NCBI RefSeq assembly: GCF_000218685.1
Contig: NW_006763292.1
Span: 943,087 to 1,007,086 of the forward strand
Length of the DNA: 64,000 nucleotides
Direction: 5' to 3'
From: Serpula lacrymans var. lacrymans S7.9
Lineage: Eukaryota; Basidiomycota; Agaricomycetes; Boletales; Serpulaceae
How positions within the stretch are numbered: the stretch's first letter is position 1; each line of letters starts with the position of its first letter. The notes under the pieces are model-generated. The model did no database searches, was not told the DNA's origin, and saw only the letters and a list, made by a program, of their open reading frames with translations. Positions 1 through 10,496 of this stretch are shown here, one piece after another. The position numbers and the translations under genes are program-made.

Positions 1-9
1 TCAACTATA

Positions 10-486
10 ATGATGAACTTCATATCTGCGCATGGGTTTTTCTCTGCATATCCAGCTTTGGCTCGCAAAAAGCAAGGTCTTTTAAATCCCCTGTTTTATC
101 CTCATGACAATAATCTGCCTCACTACGTACTGGAAACACTTGGCAAGTCTCAAAAAGCAGGATATGTTATAAGGACCCATCCAGTGCAGTGGAATGCAGA
201 GGCTCACCTGTGTTGTGTATATCAATTGTGTCTAATGAAGGCCCAGCACACCCATGACAAAACATGTATAACACTCTTATTTGATGATGAACAGAAAGGT
301 GTTGAGGCAGCAGAGAGTGGAAGGAAGGCTTTGATTAAACGCCAACATGTAATCAGTGAAACCTATAACGATGAATTCACGATGGTGTGGCGTTTAGGAG
401 GACAAGGATACTATGGAGATTTGGATTTTGTTGACTCGGCAATGTATGTTGAGGTCAGGGGAGTAGTAAAGCCCATGTGGTTGTAG
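10..486 (+). CDS. Hypothetical protein, unrecognised
   Basis: An uninterrupted reading frame of 158 codons that is also open back to the window edge, so the true start may lie outside. I see no signal peptide, membrane segment or motif that names a family. The product is rich in His, Tyr and Leu. It ends about 170 bp before the degraded Helitron on the other strand. It could be the 3' exon of a host gene or part of another element; its function cannot be inferred from the sequence. Confidence 0.3.
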   Translation: MMNFISAHGFFSAYPALARKKQGLLNPLFYPHDNNLPHYVLETLGKSQKAGYVIRTHPVQWNAEAHLCCVYQLCLMKAQHTHDKTCITLLFDDEQKGVEAAESGRKALIKRQHVISETYNDEFTMVWRLGGQGYYGDLDFVDSAMYVEVRGVVKPMWL

Positions 487-654
487 GTGTATGTTTGACG
501 GGAAGTTAGTAATCAGTATAATTCAGAGGGTGTAAGGGGTATACTCTGTACATTGTTAAAGTAATGGCAATTGTGGCACACAGTGTAGTGTGTACAAGTA
601 CATTGAAAGTGCAACAGAGAATTGTAACTCTCCCTACCCTCCACTAGTTTTCTA

Positions 655-3600
655 TCATACATCCATTACCTCTACTTTGTGCAAGTCATGGAGTGTAATA
701 GCCAATAATTTAGGCGTCACCTGGCAATTTTGGTTGTAGTGTGCAGCTTTGTACTCGGTGAAGTTTTGAGTCTCGTAGATCGTGTTTACAACAACAGAAT
801 CAGGGGGAAAGATGTTTGTTGCGCTAAAATGTGTAAGTCTAACTTGCTTTCTAATTTGCCAAACTGTATGACTCACGTTGTACTCCAAACAAGTGATTTG
901 ATCCAAGTGATTGATACGTGAGTACTCATTTCAAAACTCCCCTGAGAGTTGTTTATTCACTTTCTCAGGATTGGATCAGTGCATAATAGCCACACTTGCA
1001 AGTGATTTGGCCCTTGACAATATTACATACACGCTCTGAAGTGTTCTGCACATAGCAAGGTCAACTATAACTTTGGAGTGGTACTACATAAACAGTTGGC
1101 TGGATTCTGTTGCAAATCATTGTGCAAGTTTGTAATTGAAGGCATCCCTTGTCTTTTTTTCAGATACTATTATAGGTGTGTCCTTGAAATCAGCTAAAGA
1201 GTGAGTGTCCATATCACAAATCAAACACAATAGAAGAGGATTGTAGTCAAAGTAATCATAATTTCCACCTGTGCCTGTTGAGCACTCATTGGGTCATTTT
1301 CATTCCAAGCCTGACCACTTTGTATTCTTGCTAACAGGTTCACAAATTTAGGGTCAGTTGCTGCTCTCCAGTTTTGCGGAGAATGACAACTTGTTTAACT
1401 TGCTTCCATAACAACGTGCAATATAAGGTACTCTGACCGCCAACGGTTTGTGCAGTATTGGGAGTTATCTGGTTGACAAGGTTGTGACAAAACAAGGATT
1501 TCTCTTTAACAGGTTGAAATTGTCCAAAGTTGCCAGTGAATATCATGTTCACACCTCCAAAAGGTTTACCAGCATTCAGGTGGTCCCAAGCCTTTGCCTG
1601 GCTAATCCGGTGAGATATTTGGCTCAAAAGTTTGGCAGATATCATTAAAATCTCATCAATGACGAGGTATTTAATGTTTCTCTAGATGTCCTCAAGGTCT
1701 TGTCTCTTTGATTGCCACTTGGTCTGCGGCAGAAATGTCAAGGCATGAATCATATATCCTTCAATGAGAACCGCCGTGCATCTTGTTGCGATACTGAGCA
1801 GCAAACTCTCATCATAACCTGTATGGCGGAAGAACTCCACAATTGCTTTGATAATGTGGCTTTTCCCAGCACTGCCCACACCTGCAATGTAGAGTAGTAA
1901 CTGTTTGGGAGACTGTGATATGCTGTTTTGGCATACAGTGGACAATGCATGCTCTTGCTCTTCATTGCCTGTGATCCCCATATCATTCATAACATCATTC
2001 AGGTGTGTAAAGCCTGATATATGTGGGTCTCTGACAAAACTGTTGACATATTCAATGTTCAGTTGGTTGTCAAGTGTGTCAAATGACACATGAGGAGGAA
2101 AATCAACACACTGTCTGCAAAAAGGACATTCAAGAATATCAGGTTCCAGGTGATTGCAGGTTGGACACTTTCATTTGCAGTACACAGTTATTAAACCAGC
2201 ATGCATCTGAACTTCCGTGAAGTCTGCCCCAGCAACCTGTGAGCTCTTACCATGTGGAGGTGCAGGAAATTGCGGTATGTTGTCAAGTAAGCCTGCTCTT
2301 TGTGCAGCCAAAATTGTATCATTCATGTTTGCGTGTACAGTGTCAGGTTAAAAAAGATCATTGTCTGCTTGTGCTTATCATCAAAGCTATCTGTGCCATC
2401 AAGGTCATCTGACATTCCAAGCACAAGTGCCTGAAGATTGGTTAATGTCCGCCAAAAACTTCACCATGTAACAAAGAACTAATTGGTTTTGCCCATCTCT
2501 CCAACTCAAAGCGATCCCAAGCATCTCTGCATTCATTTTTAATGTCCATGTTCTGGATAATCAGTCTGTCTTTTGCTGTGAAAGGATACACTTCATATGC
2601 TTCACACCATGTTTCATTCTCACTTTTAAGGTTAGTGGCCAACCTCCAAGGTTTAAACAAGCAGAGCATAACCCAGAAATAGGCATTATTATTTTCTTTG
2701 TCGCTAAGTGAATAGTGGGGAAGTCTGGGACCAAGTAGCAAGGTACCAAAGGTAATATCACAAACCCTTAACATATGAGTTGTCACCTGTGGGTGTGATG
2801 GATGCAAAGCTCCTCTGTCATTTTCAAGACAACCTTTTCGCACTTGTCTACTGTTTGCAGCACCATCTTGTCCATCATCCATGTCAAGACCTGTTCTGCA
2901 ATTTTCACTGTGGATATTAAGTTTGCTCGTAATCTCAGTAAACTGCCACAGTGACGTAGACGCAAAATATTCTTTGATAGGCCACAGAGTATAATCCAAA
3001 AAATCACTGGCAATTGAAGGAAGACCTTCAACAAAATTTAATTACAGGTCATCATTGCTTTCATATGTATTTCCTCAGAAATCTGTTTCTGGAAGTTTGT
3101 GAAGATCATCATCAATGTAGAGCTCAATTTCAGGTCCGATCTGACTGCTATCATCTTCAAGTTGGATGGAATGAGAGCTCAAGTCATCCTGCTGTGAAGC
3201 CTTAAAGTGAGTGGCCATATATTTATCAAATTGTTGCCATTTGATCATTTTATATGTATGACTGGTGTAGTGGTCACCACCGCCCACCAAGTAACTCATC
3301 ACTTGTTGGTGGGACAATTCCTGTCTAGTCATAATGGCGTTAACTGTTTTGGTAAACCAACTTTTGTTGACAGTGCCAGCCATGGGCTGTAGACCCTGAA
3401 ATTTTTTATTGTTTTGTTGAATGGCATACAACACAGCCGCCAAACTAATGTGAGCGGCCAAAGAGCTCTTTGTTATGTATTTGGTCACATAATAGACAAA
3501 AGCTTTAGCAGATTCTCCAGAGCTGATAAACTTAATGTCTACGTAGCAACGAAATAAGAATAACATAAGATGTGTGAAATTGTTGATACAGGGGTGCAAG

Positions 3601-5880
3601 CGTCTAAGTAAAATGGACTGTGTTTCTTTGTCTACATCTGTTAAAGCTTGTGTACTGCCTGCCATCAATCCACATATGGCAAAGTTGATCATCACAAGGT
3701 TCACCAGGTTTCAAGTATTTCCAACATGTGTCAGTGTGTTTGTGCCAATTGCACTCAATTGCTAGATCTCTGACAGTTTGGCAGAATGCAATTGCAAAAT
3801 CCTCATTTGTCATGTTTACAGATTTCAGTTCGTCATTCAGGCAAGGGTCAGCAATGTGAGCTTTGCAAGGTCTATGCAGAGGTTCTCCAGGGGTCTTGGT
3901 TTGAAGAGCATCCTCTCCGGGCAGATGACTATGGATGATAGACTCCAACCAGGTGAACATCAATGTCTTGAACCCATCATCTGCTGACATATGGTCATGC
4001 AAGTCTTGTGGAGCCAGATTTCCTTTTAACCACAGCAACATGTGGCAATGAAGGGATCCACGGCCTTGCGCCTCAACCATCCCATAGTGTGCGAGACATG
4101 TACCAAAAAGGCCAGCACCACAACCATATCTTACAACAATGGTCAAGAATGCTTTAATGAGAGTGTCAAAAAAGATGGCTGCAGAGCCAGGGTTATTGGA
4201 CACAAAAACTCCACACTCAAAAGCAGTCATGTTTGCCCATTGTTTGGGAGTGAGGCCAGCTATCACACCAAACAAAGGATTAAAAATATCAGCCGGGTAT
4301 AAAGTCTGGAACAATGCCAGGGTGCAAAAACGCTTTATCAATGCACAATTTTCATTATGATGACACAATTTGTACCAAAACTACCCTTCAGGTCTTTAGC
4401 TGCGTGCTTTAAACACTGGAGCAACTTCAAGGCTTGTTTTTGTTGCTGGTTAGATGGCTTTGTGTTTGAATTACACTCCCAGGTAGCAATCATGTCAGTA
4501 AGCATGGGCCTGACAGATTGCATTTCCTCCACAATGGAATTTTGTTCATGTTGGCTGATAGCAAATGAAGTGTTCTTGTTCACTTCAGCCTTTTGTATGA
4601 TGTTCCAAAAAACATATGCAAAGCAAGGATCTTTTTGGAAAGGTAATTCATGCTGTCTTAACAAATTTCTCACTTGCCTGTCAAAAGATATCTGGTCAGG
4701 TCTGCGGTTCAGCTCATTGAAGCCACCAATACCCCATGGGTCCAAATTTGGAAACAAGTAAGTGAGCAAGCCAGGATCTCAGTCATTTATAAAGTGAGAG
4801 CCACTCTGCATTTTCCAAAACTGCCCACCATCAATAACACGGGCTAATACTTCCGGTTTCATAACCTTCAAATTATGAGGGGTGTAGTCACCAGATGTGT
4901 AACCAATAGTGCCCATCACCAAAGGATCCATGGCAGGATTTGTAGTAGGGTTAACATCTGTCCCATCCATGAGGTTGGGGTGCATGTCACATTGAGCAGT
5001 ATAATCAGCTATCACTGCATTTACACCCTGGTCAGAATTCAACTGACAGATCTCCACAGCAATGGGAGTGGCTTCTACAATAGTGTTTTTGAGTTCAGGG
5101 TAGAGATTGTCAAGGTTAGTTTCACTAAAGGAGAGGCCTGCAATTTTACACCAAATATTGTTTGCCACTAAAAAGTTGATCAATTGATGGACCCGCCTTT
5201 TGGAAATGAGAACAGGCCAAAGTCCTGCAACATTTTTGCAAGTCGGTTTGACATCCCATCCAATGAACAAAGCACACATTGCATCAGCAATCTCAGCACA
5301 ATCAGGGGGTAAAACAGTTCGCAAATGAACAGAGTCTTGAGGCATGACAGCCACATTATCATAGTTATATTTTTGCAACAGACACATATTTGAGCCATAT
5401 ATAGGGCTATCTTTCTTGTGCGCAAAAAGGTGTGACAATTTATTGGTGGAAACACAATAGACCAAGGATGTATCATAAAGAGTTGCATTATCCCAATCAG
5501 TCAATACAAACATGGATAAATCAGGAATAGCATAGTACTGGAAATTTGCAATGGCATCCAAAGGCTGCTTCTGAAGTTTCACCAGGGAATGATGACATGA
5601 ATGACAAACTTTGAGATGACCGAGATGTGTAACATCTTCAAGGGCTCTGAAATCAAGGAAGGCATGGTGATACAGTTGAAATTTGTAAGTGGTTGGATGT
5701 GTTGCAGTTGGCAGACAAGGATTTTGTAGCAACTTGAGACATATAGACAAGGTGTGTACCCTTAATAGAAAAGCTCAACTATTGCTGTGCAAACATATTG
5801 CACAGGGAAACTGTTCCTGCTGCTCGGAACCCATCTGATCTTGCCACTCTTCAATAATAAGCTTAAACAGCTAAATTCAT
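655..5880 (-). pseudogene. Decayed Helitron Rep/helicase polyprotein
   Basis: Read on the minus strand, fragments follow the order of a fungal Helitron protein. A Cys-rich N-terminal region lies at about 5.88-4.78 kb. It is followed by a Helitron-like N domain (4.77-4.34 kb). A Rep domain follows with the HUH-type motif LHCHMLLWL (4.37-3.9 kb) and a tyrosine motif YYVTKYITK (3.5 kb). A Pif1-type helicase carries the Walker A stretch GVGSAGKSH near 1.88 kb and a DEI/GNFGQF-type segment near 1.65-1.5 kb. Known role of the family: rolling-circle transposition by a nicking Rep and a 5'-3' helicase. Frame changes and stops at about 4.77, 4.36, 3.07, 2.44 and 1.68 kb show it is dead. The 0.65-1.3 kb part is attached by strand and position, with short helicase-like pieces only. 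No terminal TC or hairpin/CTRR end was found. Confidence 0.8.
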
Positions 5881-6112
5881 ATTGATAGGCCGGAAATTTG
5901 TAAAATCACACAAATAGGACTTTAACTGAGCTTTAATATTAGACTAAACTTTAAAAAAAGGCTACACTTGGTTTTGGCTGTGGCTGAGAGCATGAGAGCT
6001 CTTGAAAGCCAAGTCCAAGACTAGTACTTTTATAGTGAGAAAAAAACAATGTAAATGGACAAAATATTGTTCAACATGAATTCCATATCGCGGGTAAGCC
6101 TATGGACATGAA

Positions 6113-6120
6113 TATATAAG
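6113..6120 (+). promoter_or_regulatory. TATA-like box upstream of acidic ORF
   Basis: TATATAAG lies 38 bp before the ATG at 6158. Its spacing fits a fungal core promoter for the next ORF. This is inference from position only. Confidence 0.35.
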
Positions 6121-6157
6121 TGCAAGCAGTGGTAGAAAAAAAGAGACACTCACCCTA

Positions 6158-6660
6158 ATGGCCTCTCAACCAGCCAACCCCAACTATGTCAATAATCCAC
6201 AGAACATGCATCGCCTGCCGGGGGGGAGTATCCATTACTTCAGGCTCCTCTTGGCTATGCTGGCTATCCCGCAATGGCAATCAGATATCTGAATCATCCC
6301 TTTGCCATGCAGTATGACCATCCAGGTACGCATTTGGTGGTTCAACAAGGCATTTTACCAGCTGACACTTTGGCTACAGTAGGGAGTATGGGCATCATAA
6401 AAGCAGACATCCTAAGGTCCTACACCAGACGTTGCATAATGCCACTTTTTGGACTGAAAGGAGGAGAAGGCCATGAAATGGCAATAAATCTTGATGAGAT
6501 CAATAAAAGCAAGGCTGGCAATGAGATTGAGGTGAAGTATGAGGACCAAGTTGAATTTATTGAAATCCATGATGAGCTTGAAGAGGATGGAGTTATTGAG
6601 GTTGAGGATGGAGAGGAAGAAGATGAGTATAACACTGGGTCAAATGCAAGCGGAATGTAA
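6158..6660 (+). pseudogene. Acidic hypothetical protein with a G-run frameshift
   Basis: The ATG at 6158 opens a frame that reads into a run of seven G near 6220. Dropping or adding bases there joins it to the long frame ending at 6660. The C-terminal third is strongly acidic (Glu/Asp-rich). No family was recognised. It lies tail to tail with the DDE_3 transposase remnant, so it may be a second ORF of that element or a host gene. The frameshift in a homopolymer could also be a sequencing error. Confidence 0.4.
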
Positions 6661-6789
6661 TAACAAGCTAGCAAGAACAAATAAGCCTTGAGACACAATA
6701 ATAGAAACTGATCTTTGAGTAGCCCTAATAGCCCTGTAAATAGCTTACTTCTTCTAGAATAATAGAACATCAATCACATGTTTAGTCAA

Positions 6790-7932
6790 TTATGCAATGT
6801 ACTTGCTATGCCTAAACCACCCATAGACTTTCTCTGGCATGATGGTCAAATGAACTGCCTCCCAGATCAATGCATATGAATCACACATGGGGCCTTCTGT
6901 CTCCCCAAGTGCATAGTTGTGATTGTTCCTCAATCATGCTTTGATTGCTGAAAACACCTCTTCGATGGGATTGAGGTCTGGTGAATAGGATAGTAAGTAT
7001 AGTAAATGCATTCCTCTGGTAGATAGAATGTTAGTTAAAATGAGTGAGAAATATAAAATATGACTTACTGCTCTTCAACAAGCTCTCAAATACCGAGAAC
7101 TTTGTGGATTGTCACATTGTAAACGACCAGAACTGAATTGGGTAATGGCCAAGGCTGCATCTGGGCCAGTGTACCCTCAACAAAATCCAAGAAGGCATCA
7201 CCTGTAAAAGGACAATCAAGGACCTCGAGGTGTAAGACACCACCCAACAAGATGGCTGGTAAATTTAAATATCAACGACCACAAACAAAAAAATCCCTTT
7301 GACAAGCACAACCTCTGTGTGGGGCCCATGCAAATGGAAGGTGTAAGGTGATCCGATTGAAGTGGGTTTAATCTGCTAATACTAGCTGTTCTGCTTGAAA
7401 GTGGTCACCAACTAGCATCTTGGAAAGTGCGCAATCATCTTTATCATGCTTGCAGGCAGGACGGGTGACCTATAAACAATTTTTTAAAACAAAAAATAAA
7501 AAACAAAAAAAACATAATACTCACCTTTTTCATGGTAAATCCCCCCACCTCTGCAAAGTCCTCAATATTGTCATCAATAAGGTCTGCACACCACAAACTT
7601 CTCGTAGCTGCCCTGCAGTTCACTGATCATCATGTATGGCTGCCTTTCTATGCAGCCCTTCAAGAACTTGTTAAGAGTTAAACTCATTTTTTATACTAAA
7701 TATTGAATTACTTACCGTCGCATCTAGGCTGGTCAATTTTCTAGGCCTTCCTGGGCACGCCAGTATCCTTTTGAGGCTTCCAGTTTCTCGGTAGGTTTGG
7801 TGAATCCTCCTGACAGTTCTCTCACATATTCCTAGGTAGCGCAAAATTTGACGGTTGGGGACACCAATATTAATGGAGGTTGAGGGTGATGGCCTTGTGT
7901 TCCTTGTGGATGTGGCGCCTCATGTTGTCCTC
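6790..7932 (-). pseudogene. Tc1/IS630-like DDE_3 transposase, inactivated
   Basis: On the minus strand the order is: helix-turn-helix region with GRPRKL (about 7.85-7.73 kb), a DDE core beginning LVLAD at about 7.36 kb, a GDAFLDFVEG segment (7.2 kb), and the C-terminal YSPDLNPIEEVFSAIKA (6.98-6.93 kb), which supplies the final acidic residue. Family role: cut-and-paste transposition through a D-D-E triad. The first Asp is kept but is followed by a stop. The second Asp is replaced by Tyr in LVVYNVTIH. A further stop follows at GI*EL. Clean introns remain, for example about 7014-7067 with GTAAGT and CTAAC signals. It was therefore once a spliced gene and is now dead. Confidence 0.8.
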
Positions 7933-7949
7933 GAGGTTAGACTCTGACA

Positions 7950-8052
7950 GAGTCTGATGCCAGTCATTGGCACCGCAATATAATTCACACTCTGTTTAGC
8001 CCGCCTGTGCGTGTGCTCTCACGTGCTGGTTTATTGATATGAATTAGCTGTA
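7950..8052. repeat. About 95-bp dispersed repeat, copy 1
   Basis: This segment matches 44052-44152 over its whole length, with substitutions but the same landmarks. Each copy has a short hairpin (TGCCA/TGGCA arms) at its left edge and ends in a stretch containing GATATGAATT. The class of the repeat is unknown. Confidence 0.55.
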
Positions 8053-8339
8053 ATACGCCAACAAAGTATAATTTAATTCCAGACTTGGTTACTTTGGTCC
8101 AGTTTGACACAGCATCTAGCTGGGATAGTATCCTGGAGACTTTGATCCCAGTTAATAAACTAGTAAAGTGGCACATCTAAGTTTTCTAAGCAGCTTTAAA
8201 GCTGTACAGTTTGGGAATAGCCTCAATTCAGTGTGTCATCCCCCGTTGTGGTATCATTGTGTTGCCATTTTTGGACAACCAATATCTTTCACTATGATAA
8301 GATCACTCTGAAACATAGAGATAAAAGATAGTATATTTT

Positions 8340-8384
8340 CCACCTATCTAACAATCTAATCTATCTATCTAGCTAGCTAGGAAT
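8340..8384. repeat. CTAT/CTAG microsatellite
   Basis: Imperfect tetranucleotide tract of ATCT units passing into AGCT units. Nothing else is seen in the AT-rich stretch from 8.2 to 8.55 kb. Confidence 0.6.
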
Positions 8385-8552
8385 TCATGATGTGTAGACT
8401 AAAACTAGGTATGAGAAGCATTTCCAAAAACTACATTACCATGTGCAATGATACAATCCACAAGTGCTTCATATCACATGCACAAAGACAGATTGAACAT
8501 TATAATGTCATCAACAATATGAATGATGTACTTGTAGGTGTCACCTAATTTT

Positions 8553-9000
8553 TAACAAATTGTGACATCTATTTATAGTATGAGAAAACATGCATTAGCC
8601 AGGGCTTGAACCTGAGACTCCAGCTTTCATGGTCTGGTGCTTTACCAACTAAGCTACCAAGGCATACTTGGAAAGCATACTGATTGGTTGCATGCCCAGA
8701 AGGTCCAGAATCACTGTACACGGGTGCGGATCCCATTGTGTTGTGATAGCCTCCCTCACCCGTGATAGAGTGATGATGGATTACATAATAGTAATAGCAC
8801 TAACATGGATTACATCTCATAACTATAGTGGGGCTGACAAATTATGACATTTGTTTATAGTATGAGAAAATATGCATTGGCCAGGGCTTGAACCTGGGAC
8901 TCCAGCTTTCATGGTCTGGTGCTTTACCAACTAAGCTACCAAAGCGTACTTGGAAAGCATACTGATTGGTTGCATGCCCAGAAGGTCCAGAATCACTGTA
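8553..9000 (+). mobile_element. Miniature LTR-type element with tRNA-like module (TRIM-like)
   Basis: Two direct copies of the same unit (8553-8749 and 8835-9000) flank only 85 bp of unique sequence. Solo copies elsewhere in the window are 196 bp with perfect 5-bp target duplications, which is LTR-like. The second copy is directly preceded by AGTGGGGC, resembling the polypurine tract GAGTGGGAG that precedes the TGACAAA start of the local copia LTR. The second copy is cut at 9000, where copia 3' sequence begins. No primer binding site was recognised after the first copy. I read it as a terminal-repeat retrotransposon in miniature; a tandem pair of SINEs is the alternative. Confidence 0.6.
8590..8668 (-). 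repeat. tRNA-derived region with pol III A and B boxes, unit 1
   Basis: The minus strand reads like a tRNA: GCCTTGG acceptor arm, a D arm with TAGCTTAGTTGG (A box form), a T arm with GGTTCAAGCCC (B box), and a 3' arm that pairs with the 5' arm. The anticodon arm is malformed: four pairs and a ten-base loop without a U before the CAT triplet. It is therefore a promoter-bearing relic and not a decoding tRNA. Confidence 0.65.
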
Positions 9001-9332
9001 AATTCTCTAAAGCTATGGGACTACGGTTGCACTTGAGTGGGAGTGACAAAACCGGATAAACCCGGTCTCTGCCGAAGCAGTCATTGTTCTCCATGGAGCA
9101 TAGCCACCACTCCATGGAGTAACCATTGTTCTCCTAGGAGCACAATTGTACTCCTAGGAGTCATTATACTGTAGCGAGTAGCACCTCCGACTATAAGTAG
9201 TAGGGGGTTTAGTATAGGAATACCTCAGTCGTTTCTATAGCCTCTCGGGCAGCGGCTGAGGTATGTTACATTACATTTATTAGAGATCACCTTAAACTAA
9301 CATCTATTGTAGTTTCACTTAGGTAAATAATA
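9001..9332 (+). repeat. Copia 3' tail and LTR, plus orientation
   Basis: 9001-9043 matches the 3' coding end and polypurine tract (GAGTGGGAG) seen inverted at 63388-63430. The LTR runs 9044-9332, starts TGACAAAACC and ends in an AT-rich stretch. It holds four palindromic decamers, CTCCATGGAG at 9089 and 9110 and CTCCTAGGAG at 9131 and 9151. The 5' part of the element is missing. Confidence 0.8.
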
Positions 9333-9391
9333 CAGTCATTTCTATAGCCTCTCGGGCAGCAGCTGAGTTTTACTTAGTTTTATTAGTAGCC
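9333..9391 (+). repeat. Partial second copia LTR end
   Basis: Immediately after the LTR its terminal part recurs (the TTTCTATAGCCTCTCGGGCA segment to TTTTATTA). It lacks the block found between these parts in the longer LTR and resembles the shorter LTR form at 40182-40395. Confidence 0.6.
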
Positions 9392-9973
9392 TTAGGCTTC
9401 TTGATAGCACCATCAGACAAGGTATTAAGACTGCGTCTGAGAAACTTTTCAGCCTGTAAAATACAATAGTCACAAATATATATTTAAATATAAGGATTTG
9501 CAAGTTCAGCATACCTGTTTCACCGCATGAGGTGGTGGCAAGGAGTGAGCACCACGCTCGAGTCTCCTGATTGCAATTTCATGCTCAAGTGCAGTACAAC
9601 TCCTCTTCCTGATATATGTGGGTATATTTTTTGGGGGAGGAGAGCTGAAAGGAGGAGAGCATAGTCAAATATTGGGTTGCTCAGGAGGTGATAAGCTGGT
9701 GGCGCTGGAGGGTTGGTCTGATTTGAGACTAGAGTATGTGTCACTTCCAGAGAAGTTTGAGGTATCACAACACAATGGGATCCGCACCCGTGTACAGTGA
9801 TTCTGGACCTTCTGGGCATGCAACCAATCAGTATGCTTTCCAAGTACGCCTTGGTAGCTTAGTTGGTAAAGCACCAGACCATGAAAGCTGGAGTCCCAGG
9901 TTCAAGCCCTGGCCAATGCATGTTTTCTCATACTATAAACAAATGTCATAATTTGTCATGAGGAAGGGATCAT
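9385..9973 (-). pseudogene. Unknown Pro/Ser-rich gene fragment split by an insertion
   Basis: The minus strand gives an ATG at 9973 (after a CTAG acceptor-like site) and a Ser/Pro-rich frame, interrupted by the 196-bp unit at 9763-9958. Removing the unit and one 5-bp duplication joins the two parts in frame. The frame continues to about 9.52 kb. An intron with a GTATGC start and a TTTTACAG end leads to a basic terminal exon at about 9.46-9.38 kb. One internal stop near 9.68 kb breaks it. No family was recognised. Confidence 0.4.
9763..9958 (-). mobile_element. Solo 196-bp tRNA-like LTR unit
   Basis: Same unit as at 8553 but inverted. Ends TATCA and TGTCA, flanked by a perfect 5-bp duplication TGAGG (9758-9762 and 9959-9963). 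The tRNA-like part lies on the plus strand at about 9849-9919, with A-box TAGCTTAGTTGG and B-box GGTTCAAGCCC. Fixed length, 5-bp duplication and TG...TA type ends point to integrase-mediated insertion. Confidence 0.75.
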
Positions 9974-10496
9974 GTTGCCTAGAGAAATAACAACAGGAGG
10001 TGAAGGTATATAAGTTCAGCAAAGGTGGTGAAAGGGGGTTAGAGAAACTTGCAAAGACTTGGAGAATCAGAGTTTGAAGGACTTGCACTGCAAAAAAACC
10101 CAAATTATGCAACATGGGAATGTCCCGAACGTCCGCAGATTCCTGCCGCATTTCAACCAGATGTTCACCAGATATCAACTGGCTTGAATGAATACCGAAT
10201 GCACAAATTGTGCTGCCAGCGTTCACTGGATTCTACTTGGATTTACACCACAATACCCTTCGTTGTAATCTGGAGTTACCAATATCAAGGTATTATCATT
10301 TTGCTATCCTTGAGTATTACATAATATAAACTGACACTGATCCCTCAATATAGATTAATATCCTCCTGCTTCTCTGAGTTGCACTTTGATAGACAGCAAA
10401 GAAAATGTCGCTGTATAGTTTACATAACCTCCTACATGTACATAGCATAAAACTAATGCCACCATCTCTTTATGGCCCCCCAAAAAAATACTCCAG

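Noticed and set aside
8590..8668. Functional tRNA gene (also at 8880, 9849 and 58445)
   Set aside because: The acceptor, D and T arms look right, but the anticodon arm has four pairs and a ten-base loop with no U before the triplet. All copies sit inside the same mobile unit.
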